Positions 8,974 through 16,567 of a DNA stretch of 64,000 bases are shown piece after piece. This DNA comes from Paenibacillus pasadenensis (GTDB taxonomy: Bacteria > Bacillota > Bacilli > Paenibacillales > Paenibacillaceae): the NCBI RefSeq assembly GCF_023715725.1, contig NZ_JAMBOT010000002.1, forward strand, positions 372,001-436,000. Reading direction: 5' to 3'. The notes under the pieces were generated by a model. The model had not been told where the DNA came from. It did not search any database and saw only the letters and a list, made by a program, of their open reading frames with translations. The translations under genes were made by a program, and so were the position numbers. Every line of letters begins with the position of its first letter. The first letter of the stretch is position 1.

Positions 8974-9195
8974 TTGAACGATATCCGCATTTGCGACAAA
9001 TGCAACTTTACCCGGGTCAAGACGCTTCTGCCCAAGCTCCAGAAGCTGGACCCTGAAGCGGACATCAAGGTAGGCTGCAAGTCTTACTGCGGGCCTTGTG
9101 CCAAGAGGGCGTTTGTGTTTATTAACGGCCGATATATTACGGCGCCGACCGAGGACGAGGTACTGGAGAAGGTCAAACCCCATATTAAAAAATAA
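8974..9195 (+). CDS. DUF1450 (YuzB-like) Cys-rich small protein
   Basis: 73 residues from the TTG at 8974, preceded by AGGCGGGGAG; the frame is open back to a GTG at 8926, which overlaps the HesB-like stop, but DUF1450 proteins usually begin just before the NDIRICDKC stretch. Cysteines: C7-x2-C10, then C35-x3-C39-x2-C42, a spacing like thioredoxin-fold ferredoxins, so metal or disulfide binding is possible. The C-terminal part GRYITAPTEDEVLEKV also looks thioredoxin-like. The family function is unsettled. Placement directly behind a HesB-fold gene suggests linked roles in metal or iron-sulfur handling (inference). Confidence 0.8.
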   Translation: MNDIRICDKCNFTRVKTLLPKLQKLDPEADIKVGCKSYCGPCAKRAFVFINGRYITAPTEDEVLEKVKPHIKK

Positions 9196-9249
9196 ACCGG
9201 CTTCCGCTGGCGAGAGAGTTGCTCTCTCATGGCGGGGCCGGTTTTTTTG
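9196..9249 (+). terminator. Terminator of the HesB-like/DUF1450 unit
   Basis: Outer stem ACCGGC/GCCGGT (9196-9201 with 9237-9242) encloses an inner GAGAGAG/CTCTCTC hairpin (9212-9228); seven Ts follow at 9242-9248. Confidence 0.88.
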
Positions 9250-9260
9250 CGGGATGTGTG

Positions 9261-9572
9261 AAAGCGGCGACCGTAAGGTCGCCAAACGACCTTACGGGGC
9301 GGGCGAAGCCGAAAAGCGGCAGCCGTAAGGTCGCCAAACGACCTTACGGAGCGGGCAGGGCTGAAAAGCGGCGACCGTAAGGTCTCCAAACGACCTTACG
9401 GAGCGGGCAGGGCTGAAAAGCGGCGACCGAAAGGTCGCCAAACGACCTTACGGAGCGGGCGAAGCTGAAAAGCGACGACCGTAAGGTCTCCAAACGACCT
9501 TACGGAGCGGGCGAAGCTGAAAAGCGGCGTCCGTAAGGTCGCCAAACGACCTTACGGAGCGATCCAAGCTGA
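9261..9572. repeat. Six tandem 52-bp repeats, each with a perfect or near-perfect hairpin
   Basis: Copies start at 9261, 9313, 9365, 9417, 9469 and 9521; the period is exactly 52 bp with no indels. Each unit holds an inverted repeat (in unit 1: CCGTAAGGTCG at 9271-9281, CCAAA loop, CGACCTTACGG at 9287-9297) and a spacer of the type AGCGGGCGAAGCTGAAAAGC. Substitutions are few: units 3 and 5 have T for G at the loop-closing base, and unit 4 has one A in the left arm. 52 is not a multiple of 3, so this is not a coding repeat. The array lies between two facing terminators and is not explained by either gene. Confidence 0.95.
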
Positions 9573-9574
9573 AA

Positions 9575-9619
9575 AGGGGCTGTCCCTAGTCACATCGTGT
9601 GACCTATGGGACAGCCCCT
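9575..9619 (-). terminator. Long hairpin terminator of the rRNA methyltransferase gene
   Basis: A 12-bp stem (9575-9586 with 9608-9619) encloses a second hairpin GTCACA/TGTGAC (9589-9594, 9598-9603). On the minus strand it is followed by CCTTTTC, as expected for the end of the methyltransferase transcript. Confidence 0.85.
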
Positions 9620-9622
9620 ATT

Positions 9623-10771
9623 TCATTCTTCCGGACGAGGACGCGGCGGCAGCGGGCCGAGGTACTGGTACAGCTGGCATTCAATGCGGCCGTTGAACAG
9701 CTTGCGTTTTTTGTCCGCCGAGCGGCCGTAGCTCTGCTCGAATGTTTTGGACGGACTGAGCGCAAATACCGACCAGTCCTTCTTCACGGCATCAATGAAG
9801 CCGAGCTGCCGGACTACCTTGTCCGCTTCTTTCTCGGAGCCGAGACGCTCCCCGTAAGGAGGGTTCGTAATGATGCAGCCGAATTTGCCCTGCGGCTGAA
9901 CGCGGGCAATCGGCATCGTCTGCAGCTTGATTTCACGGGCGAAGCCGGCTTTGCGCACGGCCGCTTCCGCAACCTCAATCGCTTCGGGATCAATGTCCGA
10001 GCCGCTAATATCCAGCTTCACGTCATCCTTGACGGAATCCATCGCTTCCTCGCGCGCGATCTCCCAGCGGCGATCTCCCATAATGTCCCAATTGCTGCTG
10101 TTGAATTCGCGGCGCAGGCCGGGAGCTACGTTCCAGCCAATCATCGCCGCTTCAACAAGAATTGTGCCGGAGCCGCAAAACGGATCGTACAGCGGACGCT
10201 CCGGGCGCCAGCGGCTGAGCAGCACCATCGCTGCCGCCATCGTTTCCTTCAGCGGCGCTTCCGTAACGAGCTTGCGGTAACCGCGCTTGTGCAGGCTTGG
10301 CCCGGTTGTATCGAGCGTAATGAGCGCGACATCGTTAAGCAGGCTAACCTCGATTACGTAACGAGCCCCGTCCTCGGTAAACCATTCGGTCCCGTATTCG
10401 TCCTTCATCCGCTCAACGACGGCTTTTTTGACGATGGACTGGCAGGCAGGCACGCTGGAAAGCTGGGATTTGTGAGAGCGGCCGTTTACCGGAAACTCGC
10501 CGTGCTCAGGAATCCAGTCCGGCCAGTTGATGGCGCGCGTGCCTTCAAAAAGCTCTTCAAACGTGACGGCCGGAAACTCCGCCATTTTGACGAGCACCCG
10601 GTCGGACGTGCGGAGCCACAGATTGGCACGGGCGATATCCTCCAGCCCGCCGCGGAACGTGACGCGTCCGTTCTCGGTTTTGGTATCCTCGTATCCAAGC
10701 TCCTTCAGCTCCCGGGCGACGATCGCTTCGAGGCCCATAGGAGAAGTTGCAATAAGTTCAAGCTGTTGCAT
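9623..10771 (-). CDS. THUMP-domain class I SAM-dependent RNA methyltransferase (YpsC/RlmL N-terminal half type)
   Basis: 382 residues from the ATG at 10771; the frame is open to 10834 and an in-frame TTG at 10780 is possible, but relatives start at the LIATSPMGLEAIV segment. The N-terminal part (about 1-160) resembles ferredoxin-like plus THUMP RNA-binding domains (RANLWLRTSDRVLVK). The methyltransferase domain has DPFCGSGTILVEAA (SAM loop) and NPPYGERLG (catalytic NPPY of N2-guanine methyltransferases). Probable job: N2-methylguanosine in 23S rRNA. A minus-strand promoter is likely upstream (TTGTAC, 18 bp, TATACT at 10867-10838). Confidence 0.9.
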   Translation of the reverse strand: MQQLELIATSPMGLEAIVARELKELGYEDTKTENGRVTFRGGLEDIARANLWLRTSDRVLVKMAEFPAVTFEELFEGTRAINWPDWIPEHGEFPVNGRSHKSQLSSVPACQSIVKKAVVERMKDEYGTEWFTEDGARYVIEVSLLNDVALITLDTTGPSLHKRGYRKLVTEAPLKETMAAAMVLLSRWRPERPLYDPFCGSGTILVEAAMIGWNVAPGLRREFNSSNWDIMGDRRWEIAREEAMDSVKDDVKLDISGSDIDPEAIEVAEAAVRKAGFAREIKLQTMPIARVQPQGKFGCIITNPPYGERLGSEKEADKVVRQLGFIDAVKKDWSVFALSPSKTFEQSYGRSADKKRKLFNGRIECQLYQYLGPLPPRPRPEE

Positions 10772-10837
10772 GTCGTTCAATTCACTCCATATCCGGTGAG
10801 GAGCATTTGTGTCTCCTGACCTGTCGTCATACAATCA

Positions 10838-10867
10838 AGTATAGGCGATTGAACGCAACAAGTACAA
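10838..10867 (-). promoter_or_regulatory. Likely promoter of the rRNA methyltransferase gene
   Basis: On the minus strand, TTGTAC (10867-10862) and TATACT (10843-10838) are 18 bp apart, about 60 bases before the chosen start codon. Confidence 0.5.
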
Positions 10868-10889
10868 CGAAGAAAGGCAGGAACCGCGA

Positions 10890-11543
10890 ATGAAGGAACG
10901 ATTGTACGGACAGGAAGAAATGGAGGCATATATAGAAGCGTTATTTCCGCCCGATCCGGATTTGCAAAGAGTGCTGACTGGCATCCGCGAGCGGGGCATG
11001 CCGGAAATTTCCGTGCCGACCGGTTACGGCCGGCTGCTGACGCTGCTCGTTGCCATGAGCGGAGCTTCCCGTGTATTGGAAATCGGCGCGTTAGGAGGTT
11101 ATAGCGGCATTTGTCTGGCGCGCGGGCTGCAGCCGGAAGGCCGGCTTTCTTCGCTGGAACTGCTGCAGGATTACGCCGATACAGCGAGAGATCATCTGGC
11201 TGCGGCCGGATTCGGCCCACAGACGGAGTATGTTGTCGGAGATGCTGCGGACAGTCTGGAGCAGCTGAAACGGGAAGGAAGGCGCTTTGATTTCTTTTTC
11301 ATTGATGCGGACAAAGGAGGATATCCGCGTTATCTGGAGGCGGCCATCGGGCTGGCGGAGCCGGGGGCTGTTATAGTTGCCGATAACACGCTGCTGCGGG
11401 GCCGTGTCGCCGATCCGTTGCGCACAGGACCTTCCGTGCTGGCGATGAGGGACTTCAACCGGATGTTATCCGAAGATCCGAGGCTGACAGGGACGCTTCT
11501 GCCTGCTTATGACGGACTGGCCGTCATGCGCGTCAAGGACTGA
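10890..11543 (+). CDS. Class I SAM-dependent O-methyltransferase
   Basis: 217 residues, ATG start after AAAGGCAGG. The order of motifs is that of the bacterial O-methyltransferase family 3 (catechol/caffeoyl-CoA type): an EIS(V)PTGYGRLLTLL stretch, VLEIGALGGYSG (SAM-binding motif I), LSSLEL, YVVGDA, FDFFFIDADKGGY (Asp-rich metal region), and GAVIVADNTLLRG. YrrM-like relatives in Bacillus methylate tRNA wobble uridine side chains or small phenolics; the substrate is not resolved from sequence. It is divergent from the rRNA methyltransferase with a 118-bp gap. Confidence 0.85.
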   Translation: MKERLYGQEEMEAYIEALFPPDPDLQRVLTGIRERGMPEISVPTGYGRLLTLLVAMSGASRVLEIGALGGYSGICLARGLQPEGRLSSLELLQDYADTARDHLAAAGFGPQTEYVVGDAADSLEQLKREGRRFDFFFIDADKGGYPRYLEAAIGLAEPGAVIVADNTLLRGRVADPLRTGPSVLAMRDFNRMLSEDPRLTGTLLPAYDGLAVMRVKD

Positions 11544-11586
11544 CCCTTTTTGGCTGTATTTCATTAAAAAAGCCATAATGAAGCAA

Positions 11587-11623
11587 AATAAGCCTCTCCC
11601 CTCAAAAGGGGAAGAGGCTTATT
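11587..11623. terminator. Bidirectional terminator between O-methyltransferase and LacI genes
   Basis: AATAAGCCTCT-CCCCT (11587-11602) pairs with AGGGGAAGAGGCTTATT (11607-11623) with one bulged base. The arms give A/T ends on both sides, serving both converging genes. Confidence 0.8.
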
Positions 11624-11634
11624 GCGGTTGTACA

Positions 11635-12717
11635 TCAGGTGCTTGCGCGCACGACCAACTCCGGCACTAAGCCAATCCGTTCGACGGATGCTCCGGGCAG
11701 CCGCATTCTGCGCTCAAGCGCTTCGACGGCGCGATGCCCAAGCAGCTCTTTGCCGAGATCCATCGTAGTCAGAGTTGGCTTGGTCCAGGCAGAGCCTTCA
11801 ATGTTGTCGATGCCGGCAACGCGGCAGCGTCCCGGTACGGCAACCTCGCGCTGCTGCAGCGCTTTGAGCAGATGGATGGCGATATCGTCGTTAGCGCAAA
11901 CAAAAGCGTCCGGCAAATCGTCCGGGGTTGTTTTGGCGAGGCGGGTCAGCAGCGCCTCGTCCCATTCGCGCGAGTACGGGATATTCCAGCGGCGCAGCTC
12001 TCCGTCCTTGCGCTGGGCGAATGCCTGTTCAAGCGCGGAACGGCAGCCGAGCCAGCGTTCTCTGAAGCTGACGGAAAAGCGGTCGCTGCCAATAAAAATA
12101 AACCGCCGGCAGCCTTTGTCGAGCAGCATACCGCAAATCATGCGCGCAGCGGCAATATTATCGTTTGCCACGCTGTCGATTCCGGAATACGGCTCCTGAT
12201 GGTCGACGAGCACGACGGACAGCCCCGTCCGCTTCATTGCCGTCAGCTGGCGCAGCGGGAACGCGCCAACCGCAAGCCCGCCGACGCACCGCGAGCGGTC
12301 CAAGTAAGACGGCAGTATTTCGGCCGATTTGCCTTCGTCCATCGGGGCGAGCAGAACAGTGCCCCAGCCGCGCTGACGGCAGCCCTCCTGGATGCCGCCA
12401 AGCACCCGCTGCCAGTACATGCGCTCTTCTTGATGGGCTCTCGACATCCATATGACCACATAACGTCCGTCCGTTCCCGCCGAACGCGAACCGGAATTTG
12501 TCAAATCGTTAGGATGCTGCGCCGCCGATAAACTTGCAGCAGGCTCCGCCTTGGCCGCCGGGGCTTCATAGCCCATCGCATGCGCTGTTTCCATTACCCT
12601 TTGGCGAGTAGCCTCGCTGACCCCGGACTTGCCGGACATCGCCTGGGATACGGTATATTTTGACACCTGCAGCCGATCGGCGATTTGCTGCATCGTTACT
12701 TTTCCGCCTCTTGACAT
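11635..12717 (-). CDS. LacI family transcriptional regulator
   Basis: 360 residues from the ATG at 12717, 11 bases after AGAGGG; the GTG at 12729 would overlap that site. N-terminal helix-turn-helix: VTMQQIADRLQVSKYTVSQAMSGKSGVSEATRQRV. The rest is a periplasmic-binding-protein-like effector domain (IWMSRAHQEERMYWQRVLGG start, VVLVDHQEPYSGIDSVANDN ligand loop, PDAFVCANDDIAIHLLKAL, GRCRVAGIDNIEGSAWTKPTLTT; each quoted only to identify the region). It is divergent from the large glycoside hydrolase gene, and so most likely controls it in response to a sugar. Confidence 0.93.
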   Translation of the reverse strand: MSRGGKVTMQQIADRLQVSKYTVSQAMSGKSGVSEATRQRVMETAHAMGYEAPAAKAEPAASLSAAQHPNDLTNSGSRSAGTDGRYVVIWMSRAHQEERMYWQRVLGGIQEGCRQRGWGTVLLAPMDEGKSAEILPSYLDRSRCVGGLAVGAFPLRQLTAMKRTGLSVVLVDHQEPYSGIDSVANDNIAAARMICGMLLDKGCRRFIFIGSDRFSVSFRERWLGCRSALEQAFAQRKDGELRRWNIPYSREWDEALLTRLAKTTPDDLPDAFVCANDDIAIHLLKALQQREVAVPGRCRVAGIDNIEGSAWTKPTLTTMDLGKELLGHRAVEALERRMRLPGASVERIGLVPELVVRAST

Positions 12718-12729
12718 CGATGTTTGCAC

Positions 12730-12942
12730 CCTCTATTGTTTGGTGGAATTTATGCTTCTCATTAGCCTAACAAACCTAACAAATTAGCGCAAGACTATTT
12801 TTTCGGTTGACCTTAAATTTGCGGCGGGCAGCAGATCTGATGCCAAAGCCTGCCGCCCGGCAGCGGCCTTTTTAACGGCTATATAATCGTATGCAGCTGC
12901 CGGAAGAAGCCGGAATGAGAGTATGAAGAGAGGACGTATGAC
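12730..12942. promoter_or_regulatory. Divergent control region between LacI and glycoside hydrolase genes
   Basis: The 213-bp gap holds an AT-rich run with repeated CTAACAAA (about 12766-12785), which could be part of an operator, and a perfect TATAAT at 12882-12887 without a good -35 box for the hydrolase gene. No clean LacI-type palindrome was confirmed by eye. Confidence 0.35.
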
Positions 12943-15900
12943 ATGTATAAATGGATTGCTTTTTATGACGCTAACTTCCCGTTCGCGGGACAGCGCCCTG
13001 CTGAGGCACAGCTTCGGCCGTTAGGTGAATCGCTCGTTGAGGCGGCAGCTCTGGCTGACCGTTTGGAGCAGGAGCGGCCGGAGGCGCTCGTTATGCTGCA
13101 CGGTCCTTATTTTCCAAAAGCGGCTTGGCCAGCTATTATGAACCACCTGAAGCGGGGAGGCGGACTTGTCGTAATCGGCGGTATTCCGCTGCGTGTTCCG
13201 GTAGCGCATGTGGAGGGCAGCTGGCAGCCTGAGGCTGAGCAGACCGCGTATCATCAAGCAATCGGCATTCACGAGGCGCTCAAGGCCGATGTATCCCGGG
13301 TTGTCGAGTGGAAAGCCTCTTCGTCGATCCCTCTGCTTGAAGGCGCAGAAGGGCTGTTTGATCAGTCGCCGACCTACGGCTTGGCGCTGCATGTGACGCG
13401 CGCTAACGATCACCCGGACGAAAACGGCTCTGCCGGACCGATGGATGCGCATATTTACCCGCTGCTCACCGGCCTGGACAAAGATTCCCGCGAGCGCTGC
13501 GCTCCGGTTGTGCTGTTGGAAAATACAAAAGGGGACTTCGCGGGCGGACGGTGGATCTTTGCCAACCGCGAGGCGGGAGCCGCTTTCTGGGAAGACGGCA
13601 AAGGCGCGGAAGCGTTGGCGGCCTGGGCTGATTTTGCTGCGCGCGGCGTGACCGAATGGTGGCTGAAGCCTAACTACGCCTGTTATGAAATCGGCGAGAA
13701 GCCGGTTCTGACATTCCAGCGCCAGCGGCTTAGCCGCTCCGGCGGTGATGCTAGCTGGAAGGTGATGTACAAAGTAAGCCGGATCAAAGGCGAACAGGAG
13801 ACGGTTGTAGTCGAAGACAGCCTGACGCTGCAATCCGGCGCGCTAACCGACTATGAGCGTATTCCGCTGCCGATTACGGCAGATCCGGGATACTACCGCA
13901 TCGACGCCGAGCTGACGGCCGAGGGCAGCGGCGAGATTCGCCGTCTCGTGCAGGGCTTCTGGGGCCGCGACGAGCAGCTGCTTCGCGAGGGCAGCATGCT
14001 GGAAGCGAACCGCGATTATTTTGTGAAGGACGGCAAGCCGCTGCCGATCGTTGGCATGACGTATATGACGAGCGATGTGGCGCGCAAATATTTGCATCTG
14101 CCTAACACGGCGGTATGGGATCGCGATATGGCCCATATGGCAAAGTCCGGCATCAACATGATCCGTACCGGAATTTGGACGGCGCTGCGTAAAATGGCGT
14201 TTGTCGACGGCCATGTCAGCGAAGAGATGCTGCGTGCGGTTGATGCGCTCATCCTGACGGCAAAACGCCATGACCTGGAGCTAGTGTTCAACTTCTTCGC
14301 GTTTACGCCGGAGCTGTGGGAGGGCGAGAACCCTTATCTGGATCCGCGCAGCGTCGAGGCGCAAAAACGCTTTATTACGGCGATTGTGACCCGTCATAAG
14401 GACAGCGCCCATGTGCATTGGGATCTGATCAACGAGCCGACGATGTTCCACCCGCTGAAGCTGTGGAGCGCGGCAAGCACAATCGGCGACCGCTTCGAGC
14501 TGGCCGCTTACCGGGAATGGCTGCAGCAGCGTCACGGCAGCATCGAAAAGCTGCAGGAGACGTGGAATATGTCGCCGCTTGATCTTCCTTCCTTTGACAG
14601 CATTAAAACGCCGACCAAGGAAGACATCGGCTTCAGAACGACTGAGCTGCTGGAAAAGCGCAGCGGGCAATGGCTCGACTACCTGCTGTTCTCCCAAGAG
14701 ATGCATAACCGGTGGGCGGCCGAACTGCGCGAGGCAATCCAAGCGATTCAGCCGAAACAGATGGTAACGGTTGGCCAGGACGAAGCGCTTCAGGCGCAGC
14801 GCCCGTCTCCGCTCTTTTATGAGGCGGCGGTTGATTACACGACCAACCATACGTGGTGGATGAACGATCAGCTTGTGCTGGACGGTATTTTCGCCAAAAC
14901 GCCGTTTAAGCCAAACGTTATTCAAGAAACGGGCATCATGTACATCGAGACGCCGGACGGCTTCGCCAAACGTTCGGAAGAAGAGCTGCATTCCATTCTG
15001 GAGCGCAAGTACGCCTATACGTTTTCTACTGGCGGCGCAGGCGCGGTCCAATGGATCTGGAACATCAACTATTACATGCACAACATCAATGAATCGCATA
15101 TCGGAGCCATCCGTGCTGACGGTACGGAAAAGCCGGAAGCAAGCGTATCGTATGATTTCGGCCGCTTCATTAAGGAAGCGGGACATCTGTTCGAGGACCG
15201 CAAGCTGGAAGAGGTGGCGGTCGTATATCCGTACAGCAACAGCTTCTCGAACCGTTCTTCCGTGCTTGAAAGCACGTCCTGCCTGAGCCGCTCGCTGGCT
15301 CACCGGATGAACGTTCCGTTCCGCTCGCTGAGCGAGTACGGGCTTGATGTGCTCAAGGATGAGCGTTATGAATCGCCTAAGCTGATTATGGTGCCTTCCG
15401 CGCAAAATTTCAGTGACGAGGCGCTGCAGTCGCTTATCGACTGGGCAACCGAGACGGGAGGCACGCTGCTCGTGACCGGCCCGCTTAACCTGGATGCTTA
15501 TTGGCATCGCACCGAGCGTGCAGCCGCGCTGACCGGCCCGTCTGTGGCAGCCAACGTGCGCCGCGAAGAGGCGCTGGAGCTGGATGGAGAGCTGCTGCCG
15601 GTAAGCTTTGCAGGCGAGAGCATCGCGCGTCTCAGCAAACAGGCGCTGCTCGGGGAGGACGGCCGTCCAATGAATGCGGCCGCTCAGCTGCATGAAATCG
15701 AGCTTGGCAAAGGACGTCTGTTCTGGTGCCCTCTGCCGCTTGAGCTGGCGGAATCCTACATGCCGCTTGAAGCCGTTTATGACCGCGTGCTGGAAGCGGC
15801 GGGAGTAGAGGCGGAGCTGGAGTGGGAGCAGGGCGGACAGCTTGCCGGCGTGTACGGCCGCAAGCTGCAATTCCAAGGCGGAGCCGTGTATGTGTTTGTA

Positions 15901-16071
15901 TCGGAGTACGCGCTGGATGCGGATATTACGGTCAAGGACCCTGTCACGGGCGTCCGTTATTCCTTCAAGCTGGAGGCGGAGCGGTCGGTGTTGTTCGCTG
16001 CGGACAAAAACGGCTCTCTCGTCAGCGTATTCCGTCCGGATGAAGTGGAAGTGCGGATTGTAAAAGCATAA
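12943..16071 (+). CDS. Large clan GH-A-type glycoside hydrolase with GH42-like trimerisation fold
   Basis: 1042 residues, no signal peptide, so cytoplasmic. Residues about 1-230 hold a Rossmann/amidotransferase-like segment (RPEALVMLHGPYF, GGGLVVIGG). The barrel starts about residue 360 (ANRDYFVKDGKPLPIVGMTY) and has HVHWDLINEP (candidate acid/base Glu) and VIQETGIMY (candidate nucleophile Glu), the two-Glu pattern of retaining clan A enzymes. Residues about 760-880 (RMNVPFRSLSEYGLDVL, then an EALQSLIDWATETGGTLLVTG core) look like the beta-galactosidase trimerisation domain. Exact GH family is not settled by eye. It is probably induced by loss of the divergent LacI repressor. Confidence 0.82.
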   Translation: MYKWIAFYDANFPFAGQRPAEAQLRPLGESLVEAAALADRLEQERPEALVMLHGPYFPKAAWPAIMNHLKRGGGLVVIGGIPLRVPVAHVEGSWQPEAEQTAYHQAIGIHEALKADVSRVVEWKASSSIPLLEGAEGLFDQSPTYGLALHVTRANDHPDENGSAGPMDAHIYPLLTGLDKDSRERCAPVVLLENTKGDFAGGRWIFANREAGAAFWEDGKGAEALAAWADFAARGVTEWWLKPNYACYEIGEKPVLTFQRQRLSRSGGDASWKVMYKVSRIKGEQETVVVEDSLTLQSGALTDYERIPLPITADPGYYRIDAELTAEGSGEIRRLVQGFWGRDEQLLREGSMLEANRDYFVKDGKPLPIVGMTYMTSDVARKYLHLPNTAVWDRDMAHMAKSGINMIRTGIWTALRKMAFVDGHVSEEMLRAVDALILTAKRHDLELVFNFFAFTPELWEGENPYLDPRSVEAQKRFITAIVTRHKDSAHVHWDLINEPTMFHPLKLWSAASTIGDRFELAAYREWLQQRHGSIEKLQETWNMSPLDLPSFDSIKTPTKEDIGFRTTELLEKRSGQWLDYLLFSQEMHNRWAAELREAIQAIQPKQMVTVGQDEALQAQRPSPLFYEAAVDYTTNHTWWMNDQLVLDGIFAKTPFKPNVIQETGIMYIETPDGFAKRSEEELHSILERKYAYTFSTGGAGAVQWIWNINYYMHNINESHIGAIRADGTEKPEASVSYDFGRFIKEAGHLFEDRKLEEVAVVYPYSNSFSNRSSVLESTSCLSRSLAHRMNVPFRSLSEYGLDVLKDERYESPKLIMVPSAQNFSDEALQSLIDWATETGGTLLVTGPLNLDAYWHRTERAAALTGPSVAANVRREEALELDGELLPVSFAGESIARLSKQALLGEDGRPMNAAAQLHEIELGKGRLFWCPLPLELAESYMPLEAVYDRVLEAAGVEAELEWEQGGQLAGVYGRKLQFQGGAVYVFVSEYALDADITVKDPVTGVRYSFKLEAERSVLFAADKNGSLVSVFRPDEVEVRIVKA

Positions 16072-16084
16072 CCGGATAAAGCTC

Positions 16085-16130
16085 AGGCCCGGCATCGGAT
16101 GATTGCTCATCCAATGCCGGGCCTTTTTGT
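16085..16130 (+). terminator. Terminator after the glycoside hydrolase gene
   Basis: AGGCCCGGCAT (16085-16095) pairs with ATGCCGGGCCT (16114-16124), with an inner GGAT/ATCC pair, followed by TTTTT. Confidence 0.92.
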
Positions 16131-16136
16131 TGAAGC

Positions 16137-16466
16137 TTAATCTTTGTATTCAATAATCGGACGGATTACTTTGGATATAAGGCGGATTTTTTCGGGCGGA
16201 CAGCCTTCCAGCATCTCCATGATCTCGTTGCGCAGGAAATCCTGGGCCGAGCTGTTGGCGCCGCTTAACAAATATTCCGGCGTTTCCTCCAGGACAACGC
16301 ATAACTCCGAAAGCCTGTCCAGATTGATCGGAGTCCGTCCACGCTCGATCTTGCTGATATAGGCATTGGATACGTCCAGCCTTTCGGCCAGAGCTTCCTG
16401 AGTCAGACCTTTATCCTCTCTTGCTTTGCGGATTCTTTTTCCAATTACGGAGTAATCATAAGCCAT
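16137..16466 (-). CDS. XRE family helix-turn-helix regulator
   Basis: 109 residues, ATG after AGGTGATGAC. Residues 5-65 are a textbook HTH_3 domain (IGKRIRKAREDKGLTQEALA, then LDVSNAYISKIERGRTP). The C-terminal 45 residues (SSAQDFLRNEIMEMLEGCPPEKIRLI) are seen in Bacillota regulators of this size and may mediate dimerisation. It lies downstream of the multi-PAS kinase on the same strand with a 100-bp gap and no obvious terminator between, so they may be co-transcribed. Targets unknown. Confidence 0.88.
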   Translation of the reverse strand: MAYDYSVIGKRIRKAREDKGLTQEALAERLDVSNAYISKIERGRTPINLDRLSELCVVLEETPEYLLSGANSSAQDFLRNEIMEMLEGCPPEKIRLISKVIRPIIEYKD

Positions 16467-16567
16467 GTCATCACCTAATCCAAACTATAGCAACGTTCAA
16501 CGCCGCCTTACATGGACTAGTGTTCCAATTGAACCAGTAATTCAATACATCTGCGGTTCATGCCGGG

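Noticed and set aside
9261..9572. CRISPR array
   Set aside because: Repeats are directly contiguous with nearly identical spacers and no cas genes are near.
9599..10819. 406-codon plus-strand frame opposite the rRNA methyltransferase
   Set aside because: Shadow frame; the minus-strand protein carries clear methyltransferase motifs.
14281..16110. 609-codon open frame on the minus strand over the glycoside hydrolase
   Set aside because: It mirrors the real gene in the opposite strand; residue composition is Arg/His/Leu-rich and no family motif appears.
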